Program-made: the position numbers and the translations under genes
Assembly: GCA_024276495.1 (NCBI GenBank)
Contig: JAJRXC010000083.1
Location: forward strand, 52,252-116,251
From: Actinomycetes bacterium
GTDB taxonomy: Bacteria; Actinomycetota; Acidimicrobiia; Acidimicrobiales; Aldehydirespiratoraceae
Direction: 5' to 3'
DNA length: 64,000 bases
Notes under the pieces: model-generated
What the model was told of the DNA's origin: nothing
What the model saw: the letters and a program-made list of their open reading frames with translations, nothing else
Databases searched by the model: none
Shown: positions 1 through 8,991 of the stretch, one piece after another
Numbering within the stretch: position 1 is the stretch's first letter
Layout of the letters: each line of letters begins with the position of its first letter

Positions 1-711
1 TTCGACCCGGCACACGGCGATGCGTCCGACGTACGGAGACGAGTCGAGGTTGGTGACCCACGCCCGCATGGGGTGGCCGGGATCGTGCAGCGGCGCGGGG
101 ACCGACTGCAACAACACGTCGAAGAGCGGCGACATGTCGGTGCCGGGGACATCGGGGTCGAGGGTGGCCAGTCCTTCGCGGGCAACGGTGTAGACGATCG
201 GGAAATCGATCTGGTGATCGGCGGCATCGAGATCGAGGAAAAGCTCGTAGACCTCGTCGACGACATCACGAATGCGGGCGTCGGGCCGATCGATCTTGTT
301 GATGACCAAGATGACCGGGAGATGGCGGGCCAGCGCCTTGCGCAGAACGAACCGGGTCTGGGGCAACGGGCCCTCGGATGCGTCGACCAGCAGCACGACG
401 GCGTCGACCATCGTCAACGCACGTTCGACCTCTCCTCCGAAGTCGGCGTGGCCTGGCGTGTCGACGATGTTGATCTTCACGCCGTTGAAGCGAATCGCCG
501 TGTTCTTGGCGAGAATCGTGATGCCCTTCTCGCGCTCGAGGTCCATCGAGTCCATGACCCGGTCCTTGAGCTCCGCCCCTTCACGAAAGGCCCCGCTCTG
601 GCGGAGAAGGGCATCGACGAGGGTGGTTTTTCCATGGTCGACGTGGGCGATCATGGCGACGTTGCGAAGCGTTTCGACGCGACACAACGGGGACTCGGGG
701 GCAGTGGTCAC
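1..711 (-). CDS. typA: GTP-binding translation factor TypA/BipA (C-terminus outside window)
   Basis: Ribosome-associated translational GTPase of the elongation-factor family. It runs leftwards off the window edge, so only about 237 N-terminal residues are seen. Read on the minus strand, the G1 loop is AHVDHGKT at about residues 22-29, followed by a switch region containing EKGIT, the G3 motif [14 protein letters not shown] and the G4 motif NKID. This order and the [13 protein letters not shown] pair are diagnostic of TypA and related translational GTPases, and FGGEVER is typical of TypA. A GTG at 711 is chosen as start because it gives a short leader before the usual [12 protein letters not shown] block; no strong Shine-Dalgarno is visible. 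It is divergent from the lipoprotein gene at 746, with only about 34 bases between. Confidence 0.93.
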   Translation of the reverse strand, partial: MTTAPESPLCRVETLRNVAMIAHVDHGKTTLVDALLRQSGAFREGAELKDRVMDSMDLEREKGITILAKNTAIRFNGVKINIVDTPGHADFGGEVERALTMVDAVVLLVDASEGPLPQTRFVLRKALARHLPVILVINKIDRPDARIRDVVDEVYELFLDLDAADHQIDFPIVYTVAREGLATLDPDVPGTDMSPLFDVLLQSVPAPLHDPGHPMRAWVTNLDSSPYVGRIAVCRVE

Positions 712-745
712 CGGCGGAAGGGTACCGACACATAGGGTGGTCGAG

Positions 746-2782
746 ATGCGCCGACCCTTCCGGCTCGCGGTCTCGGTCCTGCTTCTCGGGGCATTGATCG
801 CCGCTGCGTGTGCCGAGACGACCGAGGAGGAACGTGCGGCCATCGCGGCGGTCGCCGCGGCCGGGTTCGACGACGGGTCGGACCCCTCTCACCGCTCCAC
901 CGGCCCGGGGACGGGCCCGCCGCCGGCCGGTCGCGCCGGTGCCCCTCCGACGATCGAACCGATGGACTGCCCTTTCGAACGCGACGATCTGGCCCCGGTC
1001 GAATGCGGAACGCTCGAGTTGCCCGGCCGCGGCGCCGACGAGGACTACACCGTCGAGATCGCGTTCGCCCGGTTCTTCGCGACGGGCGCAGCCGAGGACA
1101 TCCGACCCGACCCGGTCGTCTATCTGCACGGTGGGCCGGGCGGCGCGATTCTCGACGACGGCGACTTCTGGTACGACTCCATCGTCGCGCCCCACATCGA
1201 GAACCGCGACGTCGTCCTCTACGACCAGCGGGGCGCGGGCCGGTCGACCAACCTACCCGCATGCCACGAGGCGTCGGAGGTCAGCGAACGTTTCTATGGC
1301 GACGTCGCCGCCCACGACACGCTCGCCGACGAGTACATCGCCGCCCTCGACGAGTGCGCCGTGAAGTTCCGCGAGCTCACCACTGTCGATCTGACCGCGT
1401 TCAACAGCGCGGTCAACGCCCAGGACCTCGTGGATTTGATGTGGGCACTGGACATCTCCGAGTACAACCTCCACGGGTCGTCGTACGGAACCCGGCTCGC
1501 CCAGACGGTGATGCGCGACGCGCCCGAAGGCGTGCGGTCGGTCGTGTTGAGCGGCGTCTACCCGATCGAGGTGAACCTCATGGGGTCGATCGCCGGGTCG
1601 ATGGAGTCGTCGCTGAACGCGGTCTTCGCCGGCTGCGCGGCGCAACCGGCCTGCGGGCGAGCGCTCCCGGATCCCTGGTCGACACTCGAGGCGCTCGTCG
1701 ACGAGCTCGATGCCGAACCGCTGCGGGTGGAGATCCCGACGTCGTTCGACCGCAGCGACACGATCGTCTTCGACGGCACCGACTTCCTCAACGGCCTCCA
1801 CAGCCTTCTCTACGTCGGCCGCGACGCCGCCGGCGTACCCGATCTGCTCATCGACCATCTCGACGGAGACGACCGCAGGATCCGCCGTCTCGCCGGGGAG
1901 AGCGTCTTCGATCTCCTCGACACCGCCACGTTCCTTCTCGTGCAGTGCGCCGACGAGGGCCCGTTCACTACGCTGGCCGATCTCGACCGACCCCTGGTCC
2001 ACGAGTTCCTCCGCGCGATCGACCTCGCACCCGCGATCAACGGGATCGACGCCATCACGATCTGTGAGAGCTGGGACACCGGCGTCACCGACCCGATCGA
2101 GAACGAGCCCGTCACCTGGGACGTTCCGACACTGATCCTCGCCGGGGCCGTCGATCCGATCACCCCGCCCACCTGGGCCGCCGACCTCGCGGCTCGACTC
2201 CCGCGGAGCCGACTCGTCGTGTCGGCGACGGCGTCGCACGACTCCGACGAGGGCTGGTGCGCCCTGGGGTTGATCGCGGACTTCGTCGACCGCCCCGATG
2301 TCCTCCTCGATGCCTCGTGCGCGGCCGAGGATGCGGTGCTGCCCATCCCCGAGAACGCAAATCGGTTCCGTGAGCCGCTCGAGCTGGTCGACTGGTCGCT
2401 CGACCTCGACGGGGACGGTGTCTACACCGACATCCGCCTGCCCGACTGGACCGGTGAGTGGCGAGACGACGTCTACATCCGATGGCGGGGGCTGGACCCG
2501 ATCGACCCGACCGCGTTGATCGTGCTCGACGGCAGCTCCGAGTACGACCCCGTCGACCACCTCCGGTTCTCGGGGGCGATCCCCGACTGGGCGGCGGTGC
2601 CACGACCGTTCGTCCCCGCGGGATGGACCCGGTGGACGATGGAGACGACCGGCGGCGACCTCATCAGCTACGTCCGCGACACCGATGGCTTCGAGATCGT
2701 CCTGGTTCGTGAGCCGGGTGAACCCGACGATCTCGAAGCCATGGTGCTCGTCCCGGCGGCGGTCTCGGCGGGTGCGCGCTGA
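746..2782 (+). CDS. Secreted alpha/beta-hydrolase lipoprotein, peptidase S33-like
   Basis: Predicted lipoprotein hydrolase of 678 aa. A signal peptide ends in a lipobox (LIAAAC, Cys22), so the enzyme should be anchored outside the membrane. The core shows an oxyanion-hole motif HGGPGG (residues 128-133), a nucleophile elbow GSSYG with Ser246, an acid in AGAVDP (Asp470) and a His in ATASHD (His498). These are the features of proline-iminopeptidase / tripeptidyl-aminopeptidase relatives (S33, Tap-like C-terminal domain). The substrate is unknown; peptides or esters are both possible. About 130 residues after the catalytic core (550-678) are of unknown type. The ATG at 746 is preferred over the much longer open frame upstream because it starts exactly at the signal peptide. 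It is followed with a one-base overlap by a degenerate relative, so the two are probably cotranslated. Confidence 0.85.
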   Translation: MRRPFRLAVSVLLLGALIAAACAETTEEERAAIAAVAAAGFDDGSDPSHRSTGPGTGPPPAGRAGAPPTIEPMDCPFERDDLAPVECGTLELPGRGADEDYTVEIAFARFFATGAAEDIRPDPVVYLHGGPGGAILDDGDFWYDSIVAPHIENRDVVLYDQRGAGRSTNLPACHEASEVSERFYGDVAAHDTLADEYIAALDECAVKFRELTTVDLTAFNSAVNAQDLVDLMWALDISEYNLHGSSYGTRLAQTVMRDAPEGVRSVVLSGVYPIEVNLMGSIAGSMESSLNAVFAGCAAQPACGRALPDPWSTLEALVDELDAEPLRVEIPTSFDRSDTIVFDGTDFLNGLHSLLYVGRDAAGVPDLLIDHLDGDDRRIRRLAGESVFDLLDTATFLLVQCADEGPFTTLADLDRPLVHEFLRAIDLAPAINGIDAITICESWDTGVTDPIENEPVTWDVPTLILAGAVDPITPPTWAADLAARLPRSRLVVSATASHDSDEGWCALGLIADFVDRPDVLLDASCAAEDAVLPIPENANRFREPLELVDWSLDLDGDGVYTDIRLPDWTGEWRDDVYIRWRGLDPIDPTALIVLDGSSEYDPVDHLRFSGAIPDWAAVPRPFVPAGWTRWTMETTGGDLISYVRDTDGFEIVLVREPGEPDDLEAMVLVPAAVSAGAR

Positions 2783-4581
2783 TGAGGTTCGCTCCCCGCG
2801 GCCTGGCCGTCCTCGTCGTCTCCCTCGCCCTCGTCGCCACGGCCTGCTCCGGGTCGGATTCCGTCACACCGGACACCGGTGACCAGTCGCCGACCGGCGG
2901 GAACGACGCGGACGTCGCCGAGCCCGGCGGCTCGGCCACCGACGGCGCGGCGATGCTCGTCGACGTCGATTGCTTCGGCGGCGAGGCACGATGCGGCACG
3001 GCGCTCCTTCCCCAGGTGCCGGGAAGCCCCGATCTCGTCGAGGTCGCGTTCCGCGTCGTTTCCGAATCCGGGGAGGGTGTTCCCGTCGTGCTGCTCGAAG
3101 ACCGCGACAGGGCGATCCGACTCGACCCCGCCGACTTCCCGGGCCGGCCCCTCATCGCCCTCGGGTCGCGCCGCCATCCCCCCGGCGGCCCGACCATCTC
3201 GTGCCCGGAGTGGGGCCGGGTCCCCACCGACGCCGACGATGCCGAGACCAGAGCCGCAACCGCGTCATGTGCGCAGCGGCTGGCCGACGCCGGCATCGAT
3301 CTCGACGGCGGCACCCGGGAGAACCAGGCCCGCGACGCGGTTGCCGTGCTGGAAGCCCTCGGGATCGACCGGTTCGACGTGATCGCGTCGGGACTACACG
3401 CGGACCTCGTCGCCGCGATCGACGATTCGCCACTGGCCGTTCGGCGAGCCGTCTACGTCCGACCTTCGTTCTCGGGCGAGGACCCGATCGACACGCTCTT
3501 CGCCGACGTGATGGCGGCCCTCGATGCCGTGTGGGCCCGATGCGACGAGGTCGACGAGTGCTCGACCGCCGGAAGCGTCACCGATTTCCTCGCGGCGATC
3601 GAGGACTTGCGGGAACGCCCGATTCCCCACGCGGCGACGCCCGGACGCCTGGTCGGTGCCGATCAACTCATCGCGGTCGTCGTGAACGAGATCGGCACCA
3701 CCCGGGGCGCCGAGTTCCTGCCCAGGCTGCACCGGCTCGTCATCGAACGAGACGCCGCCGCCCTGTCGGCCTATGTCGACTCGTCGTTCTCATCGCCGAT
3801 CATCGACGGGTTCACGATCGTCTGTGGCCGCCTGGGCGAGGGTCCGGGGGCCGAGGTCAAGCTTCCCGCCGTCCTTCGCCGCCACGCCACCCGGGCCCGG
3901 TCGTTCTTCGCGGCCGCCTGCCCGGTGTGGGGCGTGCGCCGGGTCGAACCCCCGATCGCGGCGCCGCCCGGACTGGTCATCACCTCGCTCGGGCAGGCCG
4001 ACCGGCCCGGTCCGGCCGCGGCGACGATTCGTGAACCGACGGTGGGCGCGCCGAGCTCGGCCTGCGTCACCGGCGCGGCGGCCGCCTGGTTCGACGACGA
4101 ACGGGTCGATGACACCGCCTGTCGGACACCACTTTCGATGAGGGGACGCAGCGAGAGCGCCGACACCGTCGTCGGACGCTACGAGTACACCGACGACCTC
4201 ACCGTGACCGCCGCGGTGCCCGCCACCTGGTCGGACTACGGCAACGGCACCTGGTACCGCGAGGCCGATCCGATCGACTCGACCAACCTCGACATCTACG
4301 TGTGGGACAACAACGATCCACAGCTCGCCCGCGACGAGATGGTTGCCAGTTGGGGCCTCGTCGATCCCACGTATGCGACGCGCCCCATCGGCGATCGGAA
4401 GTGGCAGCTCGCGACGGGCGCGGTCGACTCCGACGCCGCCTCCTTCGTTTTCGCGATCGCGGTCGCCCGGGTCGACGGTGTGACGGTCGGGTTCGTGCTG
4501 GGCGCCGACCGCTTCGAGCTCGACGCGCTCGTCGAGACCGTGTTGGTCCCCTCCCTCACCTCGGTCGCGATCGGGGGTTGA
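2782..4581 (+). CDS. Lipoprotein, catalytically dead relative of the upstream hydrolase
   Basis: A 599-aa lipoprotein (lipobox VATAC, Cys22) beginning on the last base of the upstream stop codon. It follows the same domain path as the preceding S33-type hydrolase: the block around residues 180-225 (ENQARD...FDVIASGLHADL) lines up with VNAQDL...[12 protein letters not shown], and CDEVDEC and the later acid-loop region also line up. The catalytic Ser falls on Gly204, and the region that should hold the His reads GAPSSAC, so two triad residues are missing. I infer a pseudoenzyme: a binding or regulatory partner, or a duplicate drifting to a new role. The C-terminal 150 residues (from about 460) contain a separate domain with WSDYGNGTWY. 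No known family name can be given with confidence. Confidence 0.7.
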   Translation: MRFAPRGLAVLVVSLALVATACSGSDSVTPDTGDQSPTGGNDADVAEPGGSATDGAAMLVDVDCFGGEARCGTALLPQVPGSPDLVEVAFRVVSESGEGVPVVLLEDRDRAIRLDPADFPGRPLIALGSRRHPPGGPTISCPEWGRVPTDADDAETRAATASCAQRLADAGIDLDGGTRENQARDAVAVLEALGIDRFDVIASGLHADLVAAIDDSPLAVRRAVYVRPSFSGEDPIDTLFADVMAALDAVWARCDEVDECSTAGSVTDFLAAIEDLRERPIPHAATPGRLVGADQLIAVVVNEIGTTRGAEFLPRLHRLVIERDAAALSAYVDSSFSSPIIDGFTIVCGRLGEGPGAEVKLPAVLRRHATRARSFFAAACPVWGVRRVEPPIAAPPGLVITSLGQADRPGPAAATIREPTVGAPSSACVTGAAAAWFDDERVDDTACRTPLSMRGRSESADTVVGRYEYTDDLTVTAAVPATWSDYGNGTWYREADPIDSTNLDIYVWDNNDPQLARDEMVASWGLVDPTYATRPIGDRKWQLATGAVDSDAASFVFAIAVARVDGVTVGFVLGADRFELDALVETVLVPSLTSVAIGG

Positions 4582-4654
4582 CCGCACGTCGCGGTCGCCG
4601 ACGACGCGGTCCCGCCGGCTCGTTTTCTGCGCCGATCTGTGTCAGATTCGTGTC

Positions 4655-5119
4655 ATGACCGACGAGGAGCCCACTCCCGAAGATCAACCCGAACCGGCCG
4701 TCTCCGACCCGGCGAAGCTGATTCGGCTCGGGACCATGCTCCAAACGCTGATGGCCGAGGTTCGCGGTGCCGACACCGACGAGGAGAGCCGCCGTCTTCT
4801 GGCCCGAATCCACAACGAGACGATGGACGAGCTCGGCACCGTGTTGTCGAGCGACCTGATGGAAGAGCTCTCCGAGTTCACCAGCTGTTGCGACGCCGAT
4901 GGCGTCCCGACCGAAGCCGAGATCCGGGTCGCCCAGGCCCAGCTCGTCGGTTGGCTGCAGGGACTGCTCCAGGGCCTGCAGGCCTCCGTCATCGCCCAGC
5001 AGGCGGCTGCCGCCCGCCAGTTCCAGCAGCTCGCCGCGAACCGCCGGTCGATTCCGGGCCCCGGGGGCCCCGGGGCCCGCCCGTCCTCGCTGCCCGAACA
5101 AACCGGCACGTACCTCTGA
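4655..5119 (+). CDS. bpa: Bacterial proteasome activator Bpa (PafE)
   Basis: A 154-aa homologue of the ATP-independent ring activator that opens the 20S proteasome gate in mycobacteria and related actinobacteria. The acidic, disordered N-terminus (1-25) is followed by a helical core. Its most typical block is RVAQAQLVGWLQGLLQGLQ at about 90-108, followed by ASVIAQQAAAARQ. The protein ends in a Gly-Thr-Tyr-Leu tail, matching the Gly-Gln-Tyr-Leu C-terminal motif that docks in the proteasome alpha-ring pockets; the penultimate Tyr is kept. This implies that the organism has a prokaryotic proteasome, although prcAB is not in the window. The start at 4655 gives the expected length (the Mycobacterium protein is slightly longer). 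It is probably monocistronic, with short gaps on both sides. Confidence 0.88.
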   Translation: MTDEEPTPEDQPEPAVSDPAKLIRLGTMLQTLMAEVRGADTDEESRRLLARIHNETMDELGTVLSSDLMEELSEFTSCCDADGVPTEAEIRVAQAQLVGWLQGLLQGLQASVIAQQAAAARQFQQLAANRRSIPGPGGPGARPSSLPEQTGTYL

Positions 5120-5153
5120 CCCTGTCCACCCACAGAATCCTCGGTGAACGAAC

Positions 5154-5861
5154 ATGCCCACATCAACCGATATCCTCGTACCCGGCACCGATGGCGAGAT
5201 CCCCGCCGTGCTCTGGCTCCCCGAGTCGGGCCGGGGCCCCGGCATCGTCTTGATCCAGGAGATCTTCGGTGTCAACGGCTACATCCGTGACGTGGCCGAT
5301 CGCCTCGCCGCCGATGGGTATGTGGTCCTCGCCCCGCACATGTTCTGGCGGATCGACGACGACTTCGTCATCGAGGCGACCGGTCCTGACGATCTCCCGG
5401 CGGCGTTCGAGGTCGCGGGACGACACGACCCGGCCGACGGGGTCGAAGACCTGGGCGCGGCGATCGCCCACCTCCGGGCCCGGCCCGACGTCGACGGCCC
5501 GGTCGGTGTGATCGGCTTCTGCTTCGGGGGATCGATGGCCTATCTCGCGGCGGCCGCCCACGATCCGGCCTGTGCGGTCTCGTACTACGGTTCGATGATC
5601 GGCGCGAACCTCGACCGGGCGGCGTCGATCACCGCCCCGATCCTGTTCCACTTCGGCGGCGACGACCCCTATCTCCCCCGAGAGGATGTCGAGGGGCTGC
5701 GGGCGGCGACCGCGGAGATGGACAACGTCGAGATCATCGTCCACGACGGCGCCGGCCACGCGTTCGACAACCATCGCAATCCCATGTTCTCGAACCCCGA
5801 CGCCGCGAGCGCGGCGTGGGCGACGACCCGCGCTTTTCTCGCCACCCATCTCTCGCGCTGA
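5154..5861 (+). CDS. Dienelactone hydrolase family protein
   Basis: A 235-aa cytoplasmic alpha/beta hydrolase of the dienelactone hydrolase (carboxymethylenebutenolidase) family. The triad is visible: Cys123 in GFCFGG, Asp170/171 in GGDDPY and His202 in GAGHAF. The N-terminal IQEIFGVNGYIRDVADRLA block is typical of the family. Classical members open dienelactones made from chlorocatechols or protoanemonin, but many homologues are general esterases. No other aromatic-degradation genes are adjacent, so the true substrate cannot be stated. The haloalkane dehalogenase nearby on the other strand may or may not be related in function. Confidence 0.88.
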   Translation: MPTSTDILVPGTDGEIPAVLWLPESGRGPGIVLIQEIFGVNGYIRDVADRLAADGYVVLAPHMFWRIDDDFVIEATGPDDLPAAFEVAGRHDPADGVEDLGAAIAHLRARPDVDGPVGVIGFCFGGSMAYLAAAAHDPACAVSYYGSMIGANLDRAASITAPILFHFGGDDPYLPREDVEGLRAATAEMDNVEIIVHDGAGHAFDNHRNPMFSNPDAASAAWATTRAFLATHLSR

Positions 5862-5871
5862 GCCACCGGCT

Positions 5872-6157
5872 CACACCGGCCGCTCGGCCCTGAGCGAGTA
5901 CAGCGGGGGAAGGGCGGGCCGGTTGGCGGGCAGGCGCCACACTCCGTCGCCGGTCACGTTGTGGGTCGTTTCCGCCCTGCGGTCGACATAGCTGCCGGGC
6001 GCGTCGAACACGGTCCCTCCCACCGAAAGTACGAGCGTTCGAGATCGGTGTCGTTCCGGTAGAACGCCGACGTCTCGTGCAGCGGCGCCCGCTCGTCCCA
6101 CCAGGCGTGGTTCAGGTCGCGCCAGCCGTCGGGGTCGGGAAGGTCAGATGCCGCCAT
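5872..6157 (-). pseudogene. Relic of a class I SAM methyltransferase
   Basis: The first about 33 codons (start at 6157) read like the N-terminus of the small-molecule methyltransferase family (DLNHAWWDERAPLHETSAFY). The sequence then jumps straight to the family's C-terminal blocks: SYFRW, then in another frame FDAPGSYVDRRAETTHN, and finally VWRLPANRPALPPLYSLRA. The SAM-binding core and a second internal piece are missing. A single-base shift lies near 6014, where the frame changes between RWEG and TVFDAPG. About 95 codons remain of the roughly 260-280 usual for the family. The start overlaps the end of the dehalogenase gene by 14 bases, suggesting that it was once the next gene of that operon. 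It is not expected to be functional. Confidence 0.7.
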
Positions 6158-7010
6158 GCCAGTCGCGGAGCGCGGCCGCGATCTGCGGGCCGGAGTCCTC
6201 CTGGATGAAGTGGAGGCCGGGGACCGTCACTTCGGTCTGGTTCGGCCACGTGCGACAGAGCTCGCGCTGACGACCGACCAGGATCGTGCCGGGGTCGGCG
6301 TTGACGAACAGCTTCGGCACCGGGCTCGACGAGAGATGCTCGCCGTAGGCCGCGACGATCGCCACCACATCGGCCGGCTCCCCCGCCAGCGGGATCTCTC
6401 GGGGCCAGGTCAGCGTGGGCCGCCGACTCTCCCCCTCTTCGAGGTAGGGGCGACGGTACTCGTCGAGCTCCTCGTCGGACAGGTCCCGTATCACCGACGC
6501 CGGCAGGACCGCCTCCACGAAGAGGTTCTTCCGAAGGATCATCTCCTCGCCCGCGTCGGACCGCAGAGCCGCGAAGATGTCGCGGGCGACCTCGGGCCAG
6601 TCGTCCCATTCGAGCGGCGCGACGATCGCCTCCATGTAGCAGATGCCCTTGATCTGTTCGGGGTGACGCGCGGCCCGGTGGAATCCGAGCGCCGACCCCC
6701 AGTCGTGGATCACGAGGGTGACGTTCTCGGTGGCGCCCACGGCGGCGAACCAGGCGTCGAGATGATCGGCGTGCTCCACGAAGCGGTAGCGGTCGGGGCC
6801 GCTGTCCGCGAGCCGGTCGCTGTCACCCATCCCGATGAGGTCGGGGGCCAACAGGCGACCCATCCCTTCACAACCGGCCATCACGTGACGCCACAGGTAC
6901 GACGATGTCGGGTTGCCGTGGAGGAAGACGACCGGATCGCCGTCGCCCTGCTCGACGTATGCCATCCGGTGCCCGTCGACGTCGACGAACTTCTTCTCGA
7001 TCGCGGCCAT
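6144..7010 (-). CDS. Haloalkane dehalogenase, LinB-like
   Basis: A 288-aa alpha/beta hydrolase that closely follows LinB-type haloalkane dehalogenases, which hydrolyse carbon-halogen bonds to alcohols. Key residues are present: a halide-binding Asn in HGNPTSSYLWR, the nucleophile Asp followed by a halide-binding Trp in IHDWGSALGF, a catalytic Glu in YMEAI and the His in HFIQED. The Asp-Glu-His plus Asn-Trp set defines subfamily II. There is no signal peptide; the family is often cytoplasmic or periplasmic. The ATG at 7010 is chosen; an in-frame GTG at 7028 would add six residues and leave only 15 bases to the divergent xthA. Neither has a clear ribosome site. Its natural substrate is unknown. 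Confidence 0.9.
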   Translation of the reverse strand: MAAIEKKFVDVDGHRMAYVEQGDGDPVVFLHGNPTSSYLWRHVMAGCEGMGRLLAPDLIGMGDSDRLADSGPDRYRFVEHADHLDAWFAAVGATENVTLVIHDWGSALGFHRAARHPEQIKGICYMEAIVAPLEWDDWPEVARDIFAALRSDAGEEMILRKNLFVEAVLPASVIRDLSDEELDEYRRPYLEEGESRRPTLTWPREIPLAGEPADVVAIVAAYGEHLSSSPVPKLFVNADPGTILVGRQRELCRTWPNQTEVTVPGLHFIQEDSGPQIAAALRDWHGGI

Positions 7011-7043
7011 GGTCCGCCACTGTGCCACAGCTACCGTCGCTGC

Positions 7044-7850
7044 GTGGCCGACACCTCACGACGAATCGCCTCCTGGAACGTCAACTCGATTCGTGTTCGG
7101 GTCGCGCAGGTGGTGACCTGGGCGGTCGACAACGCGATCGACGTGCTGGCGCTCCAGGAGACGAAGTGTGGCGACGCCGACTTTCCGTTCGCCGCGTTCG
7201 CCGAGGCCGGCTACCAGGTCGCCCACCATGGCGTGAACCAGTGGAACGGCGTCGCCATCGCCAGTCGGATCGGGCTGGACGCCGTGCGCCGGGGCTTTCG
7301 GGGGCCACAACGCGAGCCGTTCGACGAGCCGAGGGTGATCGCCGCCACCGCCGACGGGGTCAGGGTCTGGTCGGTGTACGTGCCCAACGGTCGGGAGCTG
7401 TGGGACCCGCACTACGCCTACAAGCTGGTCTGGCTCGAGCGGCTTCGTCACGAGCTGAGCGCGGAAGAGGCGGTCGGGCACGCCTCGGTCGTCGCCGGCG
7501 ACTTCAATGTCGCCCCCACCGATCTCGACATCTACATGCCGTCGCGCTGGCGTCGCCGCACCCACGCGTCTGCTCCCGAACGGGCGGGGATCGCCGCGCT
7601 CGTCGATCTCGGTCTCGACGACGTCACCCGCTCCCATCACCCCGGTCCCGGCGACTACACGTGGTGGAACTATCGCCCCGGACAGTTCGAGAAGGACCAC
7701 GGACTGCGCATCGACCTCGCCTTGTGCTCGCCGAGCGCGGCCGCGGCCACCACCGATGTGTGGATCGACCGGGCCGCACGCGCCGTCGCCCGCCCATCGG
7801 ACCATGCGCCCCTTGTCCTCGATCTCGCCACCGACCGGCTCGCTGGGTAG
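7044..7850 (+). CDS. xthA: Exodeoxyribonuclease III / AP endonuclease
   Basis: A 268-aa exonuclease III family DNA-repair enzyme acting on abasic sites and 3' blocks. The start is a GTG giving a leader right before the strand-1 motif WNVNSIR. Other landmarks in order are LQETKC (metal-binding Glu), VYVPNG, GDFNVAP and the final SDHAPL with the catalytic Asp-His pair. The length equals that of typical XthA. It diverges from the haloalkane dehalogenase with about 33 bases between the starts, so both promoters must lie in or overlap this short space. Confidence 0.92.
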   Translation: MADTSRRIASWNVNSIRVRVAQVVTWAVDNAIDVLALQETKCGDADFPFAAFAEAGYQVAHHGVNQWNGVAIASRIGLDAVRRGFRGPQREPFDEPRVIAATADGVRVWSVYVPNGRELWDPHYAYKLVWLERLRHELSAEEAVGHASVVAGDFNVAPTDLDIYMPSRWRRRTHASAPERAGIAALVDLGLDDVTRSHHPGPGDYTWWNYRPGQFEKDHGLRIDLALCSPSAAAATTDVWIDRAARAVARPSDHAPLVLDLATDRLAG

Positions 7851-7860
7851 CGTCACGGCA

Positions 7861-8973
7861 ATGCGCCGCCTCCTGATCGCCGTTGCCGCTCTCGCCCTGC
7901 TCGCCGTCGCCTGTGGCAACGACGACGACACCGCAGCCGACGCCACTCCGACGACGACCACCACGACAACGACGACCACCTCCACAACGACGACGACAAC
8001 GACAACGACCACCACAACGACGCTCCCACCGCCGCCGTTTCCGACTCCCGCAGCGAGCACCCTCGAAGGAGTGCTCGGGCTCGGCCGCCCGCTGGTGATC
8101 GGTCATGCCGGAGGCGATCGCTCGTGGCCCCACTCGACGATGTTCGGGTTTCGCGAGGCCGCGGTGGCCGGCACCGACGTGCTCGAGATGGATGTGATGT
8201 TGACCGGCGACGGGGTGCTGGTCGTGCAACACGACGACACCGTCGACCGCACGACCGAAGCGACCGGGCGGGTCCGTGACCTGACGTACGACGAACTCCA
8301 GGCGCTCGACAACGCCTACTGGGCATCGGGTGAGTGGGGCAACCACGATCTCCCCGTCGAGGAGTACACCCGCCGCGGCATCCGCACCGGAGATCGCGAA
8401 CCGCCGCCGGGCTACACCCCCGACGACTTCCGGGTCGAGACATTTCGCAACGTCGCCGAGACCTTCCCCGATCACGTGCTCGACATCGAGATCAAGGTGC
8501 CTCGCGACGATGACGGCAACGACGATCTTGAGTTCGCGATCGAAGGCGCCCGCGTGCTCGCCGACGAGATCGAGGCGCTGGGCCGCACCGACTCGGTGAT
8601 CGTCGTGTCGTTCAACGACGACGTCATCGCCGCGTTCAACGAATTCGCCCCCGATGTGGCCACCAGCCCCGGCACCAGCGCCCTGACCGACTGGTTCCTC
8701 GCCGACGCCCCGCTGCTGCCGAGCCATCGGGTCCTGCAGATCCCCCCGGTCTTCGAGGGGCTCGACGTGCCGATCGACATCCTCCGGCTGCCGGGCTTTC
8801 TCGACAAGGCCGCCGAGCTGGGCCTGGCGATCTGGGTCTGGCCCAACAACGCGGCGACCCAGGAGAACCCCGACTTCTACGAGTCGCTCCTCGAGTTCGA
8901 CATCGGTGGGATCATCGCCGGCAGCCCCGAGCTGGCGGTCGAGCGCTATCGGGAGATCGGCGCCATCCCGTAG
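7861..8973 (+). CDS. Glycerophosphodiester phosphodiesterase lipoprotein
   Basis: A 370-aa exported GDPD-family enzyme expected to release glycerol-3-phosphate from glycerophosphodiesters. The lipobox is LLAVAC (Cys18). A linker of about 25 nearly uninterrupted Thr residues (about 30-54) separates the anchor from the TIM-barrel domain, which begins at VIGHAGG. Catalytic signatures are the His in GHAGG, the metal ligands in EMDVMLTGDG and the second His in VQHDDTVDRTT, followed by DIEIK. The barrel ends with WVWPNN and GIIAGSPEL, as in family members. It starts 10 bases after the xthA stop. Its cytosolic counterpart and a G3P transporter are not in the window. Confidence 0.88.
   Translation: MRRLLIAVAALALLAVACGNDDDTAADATPTTTTTTTTTTSTTTTTTTTTTTTTLPPPPFPTPAASTLEGVLGLGRPLVIGHAGGDRSWPHSTMFGFREAAVAGTDVLEMDVMLTGDGVLVVQHDDTVDRTTEATGRVRDLTYDELQALDNAYWASGEWGNHDLPVEEYTRRGIRTGDREPPPGYTPDDFRVETFRNVAETFPDHVLDIEIKVPRDDDGNDDLEFAIEGARVLADEIEALGRTDSVIVVSFNDDVIAAFNEFAPDVATSPGTSALTDWFLADAPLLPSHRVLQIPPVFEGLDVPIDILRLPGFLDKAAELGLAIWVWPNNAATQENPDFYESLLEFDIGGIIAGSPELAVERYREIGAIP
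7948..8030 (+). repeat. Simple-sequence Thr-codon tract (ACN repeat)
   Basis: Almost pure ACG/ACA/ACC codons encode the Thr linker of the GDPD lipoprotein. Because the codons vary and the run is long, the tract could change length by slippage in steps of three bases without breaking the frame. A Thr-rich stretch is also found in the secreted protein at 19260-22358, so it seems to be a house style for cell-wall-spanning linkers in this organism. Confidence 0.8.
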
Positions 8974-8991
8974 CGGGCAAACCGCCGACGG

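Noticed and set aside
272..745. Long upstream extension of the lipoprotein hydrolase frame
   Set aside because: It runs antisense through typA and precedes a perfect signal peptide at 746; it is only an open shadow frame of GC-rich DNA.
4575..4600. Inverted repeat GACCGC/GCGGTC after the second lipoprotein gene
   Set aside because: Only six-base arms and no T-tract; too weak to call a terminator.
5860..5900. Short GC-rich hairpins between convergent genes (GAGCC-acc-GGCTC and GGCCG-CT-CGGCC)
   Set aside because: Stems are short, there is no T-run, and such palindromes are expected by chance at this GC content.
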